The notes beneath the pieces are model-generated. The model saw only the letters and a program-made list of their open reading frames with translations. It was not told the DNA's origin and ran no database searches. A stretch of 64,000 nt of DNA from Arcticimaribacter sp965277835 (GTDB lineage Bacteria; Bacteroidota; Bacteroidia; Flavobacteriales; Flavobacteriaceae): NCBI GenBank assembly GCA_965277835.1, contig OZ255841.1, positions 186,001 through 250,000 of the forward strand, written 5' to 3'. Below, piece by piece: positions 7,713 to 15,597 of this stretch (positions within the stretch are counted from its first letter, which is position 1; each line of letters begins with the position of its first letter). The position numbers were made by a program, and so were the translations under genes.

Positions 7713-10700
7713 CTAATTTACTATAATACTACCACTAATAGCGAAACTTTTGTTTTGGGGTAAGTTTACTAAAAGATCGTAATTATAAGTACCAGAACTT
7801 GTAGGAGTTCCACTAATTACCGCCATGTCATTGTTAGGAGAAACAGTTATTTTCACCCCTGGAGGCAACCCTACCGCAGTAACAAGTGCTGCTGGAGCAT
7901 TACAATTGTTAATATCAAATGTAATATTATTAATAGCAGTGTTTACTGCTACAGTTTGCGTTTTTGCTCCACTACCACTAGCTAGTGTTGCTGTAGCTAC
8001 ACAAGAAGTACTAGTACCTGATACTAATTGGAAACTACCCGAAACGGTGGTTGATGTAGTTCCTGAAGTGTTGCTTACGACAATTTTATAGTTATGTGTA
8101 TTACTAGCAGAAGCACTAAAAATAAACCCTTCTAATGTTATCTCTAGAGGTCTACCAATTGCAGTAGGTTCAGCTCTAATCCCAACAGGTAAACCACTAA
8201 CAGTATAAGTTAATGAAGAACTATCGTCACAAATCGATTCAAATGAATAGGTAACGGGTACGATATTCATAGTTCCAGTTACGACTTGTGAGCTTGGTCC
8301 ACTAACTAGCTTGCTTGTGATTGGGGATGAACAAGTTCCAACTATTTTAATAGAACCCGAAACAGTTTTCGATCCAGCGTCATCAAATGCAGATACGCTA
8401 TATAGATAAACACCATTAGGAGTTCCTAATACGGCAGCACCACTAACTACTGCTTGATTATTGTTAACTTTTATTGTAATTCCCTTAGGTAAACCACTAG
8501 ACTCAATAATTCTTAGAGTTTTGTTACAACCAGAATTAAAATTATATGTAATAGGCGTAATAGCATCAGTTTGGGTTACGGTTTGTGTTTGTGGGCCACT
8601 ACTTAGCGTTGCCGAAAGAGGGCAAGCTACTAATTTGATAGAGCCATTAATCGTAGTTGATGTAACCTTATCGCTCACTTTAATTTGATAGTTATAAACG
8701 CCAGTAGCTGATGAATTTCCAGATATTACAGCGGACTTTAAAAAGGGCTCATAGCTTAATGTAAATCCAGGAGGTAAACCAGTAGCAGTAGCAGTTATTA
8801 CATTATTACAAGTTGAGGTAAAATCATATATAATTGGTGAAATAAAACTAGATTGAGATACAGTTACAGAATTTATTGATCCGCTAGGCAACGTGCTTTT
8901 AATCTGGCTTATACAAGTTCCAACTAAATTAATAGTACCAGTAATAGTAATAGTCTTCCCTATATCTTTATCATCATTTATAAGAATTTCATAAGAGTAT
9001 GTATTTTGAGTCATATCTTGTCTAGGAGTTCCACTTATTACCAGTTGGTTGTTGTTTAATGTGGCTGTAACTCCATCGGGTAGAGAAAAGCTTCCAACCA
9101 CCGTTGCTGTTCTACTACAACTAGGAATGACATTATATGTAATAGGTTTAATTGCATTAGTTCGGGTTACGGTTTGTGTTACCGGTCCACTAGCAAGTGT
9201 TACTACAGTTGGACAATCTATTATTTTTATAGAGCCAGAAAAAGTAGTTGATGTAGATCCGTTGCTTACTGTAATTAGATAGTTATAAGTACCACTGCTA
9301 CCTGCTGTTGTACCCCCAATTATTATTAATCTATTATTGCTAAATGTTGTGAACGATCCATTAGGTAAACCAGTTACAACAGCGGTTAATGGACTATTAC
9401 AAGATGCACTAAAATTGACTCTAACCGACTCTAAGTTTTCACCAGCAAACACATTTTGGTTTTGCTTTCCAAGACTTAGAACACCTTTGATTGAACATGG
9501 AGGTACTATGTTAATAACCCCTGCAACAGTAACAGATGAGGTATTACTGTTTACGGTAATTGCATAGTTGTGGGTACCAGAAACAGCTGTTGTTGGAGTA
9601 CCATTTATTACCGCTTTATTGTTAGTAAAAGTCATTGTAACCCCTTGAGGTAATCCAGTAACCGTAGCAGTTAGCGTATCGGTACAGTCCGCACTAAAAG
9701 AATATGAGACTGTTTGAATAGCATTGGTTTGAGTTACGGTTTGAGTTTGTGGCCCTTCAGTTGAAGCGATTGAAACTTTGCAAACTCCAGCAACAGGCGC
9801 TTTTGTGTTAGGGTCTTGACTTTCGACATACGTTTTATCTCTGTCTCCTTCAATAAGGGAAGAGTCGTTACATTTCGAAGATTTATATGTAAAACTAATA
9901 TAGTTATTAGTAAGCGTTGCGTCTTCTAAAGATGCGTAGCTTGTGCTACCCACAGTTAGGAAAACATTAAATAATGTGCCTGCTCTTTCTTGAACATTGA
10001 AAACCCCATTAACTAAGGATGAGTCCATAGAAGTAAGTGTAAATGTTCCGTCGGTTCTAAATACTATGTTTTTTATATCACATTTTGCGTCTCGTATTAT
10101 CCATTTTCCTAAACCTAGAAATCCTTTAGTTGCAGCATTGGCGGAGTTAATAACATCAATTATTTTTTCTTCAAAAGTTGCTGTTACTGTTTTCGAACCA
10201 TCAACTAGAACATCTATTTCACTTTTTGTTGAGGTAGATGCACCCGACCAAGTATAAAATAGCCATCCGTTTGCTGCTGCTGCAGTAAGGCGAACCGTAC
10301 TCCCTGGAGTATATTGTTCGGTAGTCTCGGTAGCTCTAGCAGAACTCGTTTTTTGCTGAGAAACCGTACCATTACCTATAATAATAACTTTTAGGTCATT
10401 TTTTACTAGTGCAAAAGTTGCTGAAATATTAGTACTCTGAGTTACTTTTATTGTTAAAGGATTGGTGTTTCCCGATGCACCACCTGTCCATCCTGTAAAT
10501 TCGTAACCCGTGTTTGGGGTTGCCGTAATTGTAACTGAACTATCAGCGTCAAATGAACCACCAGGGGTAGACACAGTACCACCTGTTCCAGGGCTAACAT
10601 TAACTTGAAACTTAGTAGCTTGTGCTGGGGGAGTAGTAGTAGTTTCTTCGGTAGGAGAATCTTTAGAGCACGAAAATACTATAAGTGCAATAAATAATGA

Positions 10701-10721
10701 TGAGAGTGTTTTTTTTAACAT
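7713..10721 (-). CDS. Large lipoprotein with InlB-type domains and seven Ig-like repeats
   Basis: A 1002-residue surface or periplasmic lipoprotein. The signal peptide ends in a lipobox (VFSC, C18) followed by a Ser/Thr/Pro-rich linker. Residues about 37-105 and 106-186 are two divergent InlB B-repeat-like domains (GTVSTPGG, GYEFTGWTGG; second copy GNGTVSQQ, GWLFYTWSG). About residues 187-305 form a lipocalin-like-length region with FRTDGTFTLTS. From about 305 to the end are seven repeats of about 95 residues with a putative-Ig (He_PIG-like) pattern: QTVTQTNAI, TATGLPPGV, AVISGTP, GTYNYxI and TTVSGSI. Each carries a pair of cysteines. No C-terminal secretion-signal domain is seen. Its own promoter lies upstream. 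An adhesive or binding role is inference. Confidence 0.9.
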   Translation of the reverse strand: MLKKTLSSLFIALIVFSCSKDSPTEETTTTPPAQATKFQVNVSPGTGGTVSTPGGSFDADSSVTITATPNTGYEFTGWTGGASGNTNPLTIKVTQSTNISATFALVKNDLKVIIIGNGTVSQQKTSSARATETTEQYTPGSTVRLTAAAANGWLFYTWSGASTSTKSEIDVLVDGSKTVTATFEEKIIDVINSANAATKGFLGLGKWIIRDAKCDIKNIVFRTDGTFTLTSMDSSLVNGVFNVQERAGTLFNVFLTVGSTSYASLEDATLTNNYISFTYKSSKCNDSSLIEGDRDKTYVESQDPNTKAPVAGVCKVSIASTEGPQTQTVTQTNAIQTVSYSFSADCTDTLTATVTGLPQGVTMTFTNNKAVINGTPTTAVSGTHNYAITVNSNTSSVTVAGVINIVPPCSIKGVLSLGKQNQNVFAGENLESVRVNFSASCNSPLTAVVTGLPNGSFTTFSNNRLIIIGGTTAGSSGTYNYLITVSNGSTSTTFSGSIKIIDCPTVVTLASGPVTQTVTRTNAIKPITYNVIPSCSRTATVVGSFSLPDGVTATLNNNQLVISGTPRQDMTQNTYSYEILINDDKDIGKTITITGTINLVGTCISQIKSTLPSGSINSVTVSQSSFISPIIYDFTSTCNNVITATATGLPPGFTLSYEPFLKSAVISGNSSATGVYNYQIKVSDKVTSTTINGSIKLVACPLSATLSSGPQTQTVTQTDAITPITYNFNSGCNKTLRIIESSGLPKGITIKVNNNQAVVSGAAVLGTPNGVYLYSVSAFDDAGSKTVSGSIKIVGTCSSPITSKLVSGPSSQVVTGTMNIVPVTYSFESICDDSSSLTYTVSGLPVGIRAEPTAIGRPLEITLEGFIFSASASNTHNYKIVVSNTSGTTSTTVSGSFQLVSGTSTSCVATATLASGSGAKTQTVAVNTAINNITFDINNCNAPAALVTAVGLPPGVKITVSPNNDMAVISGTPTSSGTYNYDLLVNLPQNKSFAISGSIIVN
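7716..9795 (-). repeat. Seven tandem repeats of about 290 bp coding for Ig-like domains
   Basis: Seven successive copies of a unit of about 95 codons fill the 3' two thirds of the lipoprotein gene. The opening motif (SGPQTQTVTQTNAI and variants) is nearly the same in copies 1, 3 and 5, while copies 4, 6 and 7 have diverged. Copies 1, 3 and 5 keep the closest DNA similarity, which suggests stepwise internal duplication. Confidence 0.8.
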
Positions 10722-11008
10722 AATACTTACCTTTAGGTTAGAGTTTAATTATAAATATTATTAGTATACCTCTCAAATATAACAACAAATAAATGGATAT
10801 ACAAGATTGATAATTGAAAAATCACATAAAGAATTATATTTATTTGAATCATAGTCAGTTGAAAATCACAGAAAATTTACTTAAGAATTACAGAATTATT
10901 TGCAGTAAGTAACTTAAAAAAGCATTGTTCTTTAAGGAGAATATCATGTAAAACCTACCTTAATTGAGAATAAAGAATAAGCGTTTATATACTAATTTAT
11001 ATTAGTAC
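10722..11008. other. Intergenic region of 287 bp
   Basis: It holds the promoter of the repeat lipoprotein (10775-10805, minus). The remainder, to the end of the VOC gene, is very AT-rich with no open frame, hairpin terminator or RNA gene that I can support. Confidence 0.5.
10775..10805 (-). promoter_or_regulatory. Promoter of the repeat lipoprotein gene
   Basis: On the minus strand a TTG (10805-10803) is followed after 20 bases by TATATTTG (10782-10775), matching the Bacteroidota -33/-7 consensus. The predicted start leaves a leader of about 45 bases before the ATG at 10721. Confidence 0.6.
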
Positions 11009-11686
11009 TTACCCATCGTTAAAAATAAAAAAACCGAGCCCCCCAGGGTCTCTAAGAATAATATTATCTACAATATTCTCCGTATTAAACACGGTTATTC
11101 CTTCGGTAACTTCTACGCCTCGTGTTTTTATTTCGTTTATAATATTTATATTCTGCGTTCCGTTGAAATAGGTTAGAGAAGGATTAAAAAATAGGTGAGG
11201 ACATTGCAAGGCTTTCAAAAAACTGACGCTATCTTGGTTTTTTGATGTGGCACTAAGCCACCCTTTAGAAAAGTCGATTGGCGATGCTTTGAAACCTAAG
11301 GTTTCCCAAAACGTATATGATTTTTCAATATTTAGAGTTTCAATACTAATAGAATTATAAGCCCCTAAAATTGAAGATTGATTTGTATTTAATGTATGTA
11401 TAAATGTATCTTTTTCAATCAATTCAACCCAAATACCGTTGGGGTCTAAAACCAAGTGATTATCATTTATTGGAATAATTTCTGAGGCTTGTTTTACTGC
11501 TGTCCAGTCCGAAGAAATTAACTGAATACTAACTCGAGCTGTTCGTTCAGGATTAATTCTAATGATAACTTTAGAGTCAAAAGCAAATACCTCAGACTTG
11601 TGTTCTTGTATCTCAAAATTTAGAGTTTTATAAAAACGAATGCTTTTATCAATATCAGGGGTAGGGGTTTGTATGACTAATCTCAT
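11009..11686 (-). CDS. VOC (glyoxalase/bleomycin-resistance-fold) family protein
   Basis: A 225-residue cytoplasmic protein built of two vicinal-oxygen-chelate modules. The first begins MRLVIQTPTPDIDKSIRFYKTLNF and ends with the typical DPNGIWVELIEKD. The second is ISIETLNIEKSYTFWETLGFK and ends RDPGGLGFFIF. The usual metal-binding His at the first strand is not evident (LVIQTP), so metal binding and enzymatic activity are uncertain. It is divergent from the methylmalonyl-CoA epimerase gene, itself a VOC protein, with a 118-base spacer. Substrate unknown. Confidence 0.85.
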   Translation of the reverse strand: MRLVIQTPTPDIDKSIRFYKTLNFEIQEHKSEVFAFDSKVIIRINPERTARVSIQLISSDWTAVKQASEIIPINDNHLVLDPNGIWVELIEKDTFIHTLNTNQSSILGAYNSISIETLNIEKSYTFWETLGFKASPIDFSKGWLSATSKNQDSVSFLKALQCPHLFFNPSLTYFNGTQNINIINEIKTRGVEVTEGITVFNTENIVDNIILRDPGGLGFFIFNDG

Positions 11687-11755
11687 AATTTAAAAACTAA
11701 AATTGGTAAAGTAATTTAATCAAATTTTTTATTTATAAATTGAATTTTTAAAAGT

Positions 11756-11763
11756 TATCTTTG
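11756..11763 (+). promoter_or_regulatory. -7 element upstream of the mce operon
   Basis: TATCTTTG matches TAnnTTTG and lies 41 bases before the mce ATG. No convincing -33 TTG is present at 17-23 bases, so this is a half-site call. The implied leader of about 35 bases is too short to hold a cobalamin riboswitch. Confidence 0.45.
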
Positions 11764-11804
11764 GTTTAGACTAACACACAACGAAATATTTTAAGGCATT
11801 TTGT

Positions 11805-12206
11805 ATGAAAAAAATAGACCATATCGGCATTGCAGTTAAAGATATAGAAGCCTCAAACACTTTGTTTGCAGCATTGCTAAACACAAAATGTTATAAAACC
11901 GAAGAAGTTCCGAGCCAGTCTGTGTTAACCTCTTTTTTTAAAACCAAAGATCAAAAGATTGAACTGGTGGCAGCAACTCAACCCGACAGCCCCATTACAG
12001 CTTTTATAGACAAAAGAGGGGAGGGTATTCACCATATTGCGTTTGAGGTAGAAGACATTAGGGCAGAGGTAAGCCGATTGAAACAAGAGGGTTTTGAGCC
12101 GATTAATGAAGAACCTACCAAAGGTGCCGATAATAAATGGGTTGTTTTCTTCAAACCCAAAAGCACAAACGGGGTTTTGGTTGAGCTATGCCAAAGTATT
12201 AAATGA
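11805..12206 (+). CDS. mce: Methylmalonyl-CoA epimerase
   Basis: Interconverts (S)- and (R)-methylmalonyl-CoA in the propionate/succinate pathway. The 133-residue VOC fold has metal ligands in KIDHIGIAV (His), GIHHIAFEV (His) and GVLVELCQ (Glu), and the GEGIHHIAF motif is diagnostic. It is the first gene of a plus-strand operon with meaB (4-base overlap), a nitrilase and both mutase subunits. Confidence 0.96.
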   Translation: MKKIDHIGIAVKDIEASNTLFAALLNTKCYKTEEVPSQSVLTSFFKTKDQKIELVAATQPDSPITAFIDKRGEGIHHIAFEVEDIRAEVSRLKQEGFEPINEEPTKGADNKWVVFFKPKSTNGVLVELCQSIK

Positions 12207-13213
12207 TGAAATCACAGAACGATAGTTTAGATAATTTGAATTGGAAAGAAGGTATTATTGAAGCTAATCGCTCTGTTTTGAGTAGAGCCATTACACTAAG
12301 CGAAAGTTCTTTAGAAAAGCACCGAAAACAAATTCAAAATTTATTAGCAGAGTTACTTCCATATACGGGCAAATCAATTCGTATAGGAATTAGCGGAATA
12401 CCAGGGGCAGGGAAAAGCAGTTTAATAGAAGCTCTAGGCACTTATTTAATAGAAAAATTTAATAAAAAAGTAGCCGTACTAGCAATTGACCCAAGTAGTC
12501 AATTGAATAAGGGAAGTATTTTGGGAGATAAAACCCGAATGGAAGAGTTAAGCAAATTCGAAAATGCTTTTATTCGCCCTTCGCCTTCTGGGTTAAAATT
12601 AGGGGGCGTTACCCGAAGCACTCGAGAAGCAATTTATTTGTGCGAAGCCGCAAGTTATGATGTTATTTTAATAGAAACTGTAGGGGTAGGGCAGTCAGAA
12701 ACTGCTGTGTATTCTATGGTAGATTTTTTTATGACACTGCAAATTGTAGGTGGAGGCGATGATTTGCAAGCAATTAAACGTGGTATTTATGAACACACAG
12801 ATTTATTGGTAGTAAACAAAGCTGACGGGCTACAGGTAAACCAAGCAAAGAAAGAAGCCGCTAACTTTGAAAAAATGTTTGCATTACTGCCTCAAAAGAC
12901 TTCTGGGTGGAACCCAAAAGCAATGGCGTGTTCTGCAATAGAACATAGAGGTATTGCCGAATTGTGGGAGCTTGTTTTGAACTATGAAAAACACACAAAA
13001 GCCTCTAATTATTTTAATACGAAAAGAGAAGAACAAAGCAATGCTTGGTATGCCGAATTAGCTCAAGAGCAATTAGAACGTTTTTTTTTGCAACACCCAA
13101 AACTGAAAAAAGAACTAGAGCAGATAAAAAAGAATGTTCAAAAACAAGAGCTAAACCCTTTGGAAGCGTCTGAGGAAATAAGGGAATTGCTCAACAATCT
13201 TTTTCCTATATAG
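12203..13213 (+). CDS. meaB: Methylmalonyl-CoA mutase-associated G-protein chaperone MeaB
   Basis: A 336-residue GTPase of the MeaB/ArgK family that gates cobalamin loading and protects methylmalonyl-CoA mutase. The P-loop GIPGAGKSS, the family motifs AIDPSSQLNKGSILGDKTRM and FIRPSPSG, the ETVGVGQSE switch region and the NKADG base-recognition motif are all present. Its ATG overlaps the mce stop (ATGA), so the two are translationally coupled. Placement with mce and the mutase fits its role. Confidence 0.96.
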   Translation: MMKSQNDSLDNLNWKEGIIEANRSVLSRAITLSESSLEKHRKQIQNLLAELLPYTGKSIRIGISGIPGAGKSSLIEALGTYLIEKFNKKVAVLAIDPSSQLNKGSILGDKTRMEELSKFENAFIRPSPSGLKLGGVTRSTREAIYLCEAASYDVILIETVGVGQSETAVYSMVDFFMTLQIVGGGDDLQAIKRGIYEHTDLLVVNKADGLQVNQAKKEAANFEKMFALLPQKTSGWNPKAMACSAIEHRGIAELWELVLNYEKHTKASNYFNTKREEQSNAWYAELAQEQLERFFLQHPKLKKELEQIKKNVQKQELNPLEASEEIRELLNNLFPI

Positions 13214-13276
13214 ATTTGTTTTCAAAAGAGAGGGGTATTGTGTTAAAATATTATATTTACTTAAATTAAAAAGAAG

Positions 13277-14224
13277 ATGAATACACTCGTTGTAGCTTTA
13301 GCACAAATTGCCCCTGTGTGGTTAAATAAACAAAAAACCTTAGAAAAAGTAAAAGAGGCTATAATAGAGGCGTCTCAGAAGAACGCCCAGCTTGTTGTTT
13401 TTGGAGAAGGGCTTTTACCTGGCTACCCTTTTTGGTTAGCGTTGACAGACGGTGCAAAATGGGATTTAAAAATAAACAAGGAACTACATGCACACTATAT
13501 TACAAATTCTGTTTGTGTCGAAGAAGGAGATTTAGACTCAATTTGTAAGTTGGCTAAGGAACATAAATTAGCAATTTACCTTGGTATTATTGAGCGGGCA
13601 GCCAACAGAGGCGGACATAGTTTATATTGTTCTTTGGTATATATAAACGAGCAAGGTATTATTTGTAGTGTTCACAGAAAATTACAACCGACTTATGACG
13701 AGCGATTAACTTGGGCACCAGGCGACGGTAATGGACTTAGAGTACATCTCTTAAATGGGTTTACTGTTGGGGGGCTAAACTGTTGGGAAAATTGGATGCC
13801 TCTACCAAGAGCAGCACTCTACGGAATGGGAGAGAATGTGCATTGTGCTGTTTGGCCAGGGAGCGACCACAACACCAAAGATATAACTAGGTTTGTAGCG
13901 CGCGAAAGCCGTTCCTATGTTATTTCTGTTAGCTCTATGATGTCCAAAAATGATTTCCCAAAAGACACGCCATATTATGATAAACTTATGCAAGAAGCTC
14001 CAGAACAACTAGCTAATGGAGGGTCTTGTATTGCAAACCCAGATGGAACATGGTTGTTAGAGCCTCAACTAAATAGAGAAGACATTTTTTGTAAAGAAAT
14101 TCACCTAAACAGGATATATGAAGAACGCCAAAATTTTGATCCTGTAGGGCATTACTCTCGACCCGATATAACCCAGCTTAACGTAAATAGGGAACGTCAA
14201 TCTACTATAAAAATTAATGAATAA
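13277..14224 (+). CDS. Carbon-nitrogen hydrolase, nitrilase-like
   Basis: A 315-residue cytoplasmic hydrolase with the nitrilase-superfamily triad: E44 (VFGEGLLPGYPFW), K135 (HRKLQPTYDERLTW) and C169 (GLNCWENWMP), plus the accessory E142. The GYPFW and CWENWMPL signatures point to the aliphatic nitrilase/cyanide-hydratase branch rather than omega-amidase or NAD synthetase. It lies between meaB (63-base gap) and mutA (23-base gap) on the same strand, so it is probably cotranscribed. A nitrilase making a carboxylic acid such as propionate would fit, but this is inference. Confidence 0.9.
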   Translation: MNTLVVALAQIAPVWLNKQKTLEKVKEAIIEASQKNAQLVVFGEGLLPGYPFWLALTDGAKWDLKINKELHAHYITNSVCVEEGDLDSICKLAKEHKLAIYLGIIERAANRGGHSLYCSLVYINEQGIICSVHRKLQPTYDERLTWAPGDGNGLRVHLLNGFTVGGLNCWENWMPLPRAALYGMGENVHCAVWPGSDHNTKDITRFVARESRSYVISVSSMMSKNDFPKDTPYYDKLMQEAPEQLANGGSCIANPDGTWLLEPQLNREDIFCKEIHLNRIYEERQNFDPVGHYSRPDITQLNVNRERQSTIKINE

Positions 14225-14247
14225 TGTGTTTAACTCTAATTCGATAG

Positions 14248-15597
14248 ATGACTCAAAAACTATTTTCGGAATTCAAGACGTTTAGCCAAGAAGAGATACG
14301 AGCACAAATTGACAAGGATTTAAAAGGCGCTGATTTTGATACGCTATACTGGAAGTCTTTAGAAGGGGTTATTACCAAACCTATTTATGAGAACTTAGAA
14401 AGCACTAAAATTAATGGGCTATACCCCGATAAATGGCAAACTGTTTTTACAATTGAAGTAGAGTTAGATATCGAAGATTTTTTGAAACGATGTAAAAATG
14501 CCATAAAAAATGATGTTGAGGTATTGTTTATTCGCTTATTAGATAAGCGCATAAACCTAAACGATTTGTTTAGTGTAGCTAATGCTTTTTCAATATGTAT
14601 TTATTTTGAATTTTATTTTATCCCAGAGTTTGATGGTTTTCAAGTTTTACCATCTAAATTTTTAAGACAGTCAAATAGAATTGTTTTATTTGATCCCATT
14701 ACGTGTTTAGCTACTTCGGGGAACTGGATTATAAATGAAGAAGCAGACATTTCGTTTTGGAAGTATTTGCAAGAAAGAAAAACAATAAATACTCCAATAT
14801 ATGTTGATATGCGTGTGTATCAAAATGCAGGGGCAACAATAACTCAGCAACTGGCTTTTGGTGTTAGCCATGCGGTAGATTATTTGTCTTGGATAGATAC
14901 AACGATAACAAAGGAAATAGATTTGCTAGTTAATATATCTCTTGGCAGTAATTATTTTTTTGAGATAGCTAAAATTCAAGCATTTAAAAACTTAATAGAG
15001 CGCGTTTCTTCGGTTTATGAATTTAAAATAAATCTAAAAGTATTGACAGAGCCGTCAAAACGAAATATGACGGTACAAGATTATAATATGAACATGATTC
15101 GTTCAACGGCTAGTGCTATGGCAGCAATTGTTGGCGGAGCAGATTTGGTTAGTAACCTTCCATATGATACAGTTTTTAATAAACCTAATGAATTTGGAGA
15201 CCGTATAGCTCAAAACCAACTTCTTATTTTGAAGCACGAAAGTTTTTTTGATAAGATTTCTAATGCTGCCGAAGGGTCTTACTATATAACACAGCTTGTA
15301 GAAGAATTTAGCACATTGGGGTTAGAACAATTTAAAGAATTAGAAAAAGATAAGGGGCTATTAGTACAGTTATTAGAAGGGAAAATACAAGAAGAGGTTT
15401 TAGTAGCAGCAAAGAAAGAAGAAGACTTATTTGAATCGGGGGAATTAGTACTCGTAGGGATAAATAAGTTTAAAGACCCAAAAGCAGTTGAAAACCTAAA
15501 AGAGCAGAAACTAAAAACAATACCTAAAAACACAAAAATAAAACCTCTTTTACCTTGCAGGCTTTCGGAAAAGACAGAAGATTTACATGAAAAATAA
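14248..15597 (+). CDS. mutA: Methylmalonyl-CoA mutase small (beta) subunit, short form
   Basis: This is the non-catalytic partner of the mutase heterodimer. The 449 residues cover the TIM-barrel-like part (FSEFKTFSQEEIRAQIDKDL, IRSTASAMAAIVGGADLV, DRIAQNQLLILKHES, AEGSYYITQL). They stop where a degenerate cobalamin-binding domain would follow in the roughly 620-640-residue MutA of Propionibacterium, so that domain is missing. The C-terminus is lysine-rich and overlaps the mutB start by 11 bases, indicating coupling and stoichiometric synthesis. Confidence 0.93.
   Translation: MTQKLFSEFKTFSQEEIRAQIDKDLKGADFDTLYWKSLEGVITKPIYENLESTKINGLYPDKWQTVFTIEVELDIEDFLKRCKNAIKNDVEVLFIRLLDKRINLNDLFSVANAFSICIYFEFYFIPEFDGFQVLPSKFLRQSNRIVLFDPITCLATSGNWIINEEADISFWKYLQERKTINTPIYVDMRVYQNAGATITQQLAFGVSHAVDYLSWIDTTITKEIDLLVNISLGSNYFFEIAKIQAFKNLIERVSSVYEFKINLKVLTEPSKRNMTVQDYNMNMIRSTASAMAAIVGGADLVSNLPYDTVFNKPNEFGDRIAQNQLLILKHESFFDKISNAAEGSYYITQLVEEFSTLGLEQFKELEKDKGLLVQLLEGKIQEEVLVAAKKEEDLFESGELVLVGINKFKDPKAVENLKEQKLKTIPKNTKIKPLLPCRLSEKTEDLHEK

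Noticed and set aside
7825..10257. Several plus-strand open frames across the repeat lipoprotein
   Set aside because: They recur at the same place in each repeat, opposite the real coding strand, and have no family features: shadows of the minus-strand gene.
11687..11804. Possible cobalamin riboswitch ahead of the B12-dependent mutase operon
   Set aside because: The leader after the -7 box is only about 35 bases, and no B12-box-like sequence or stable fold is visible.
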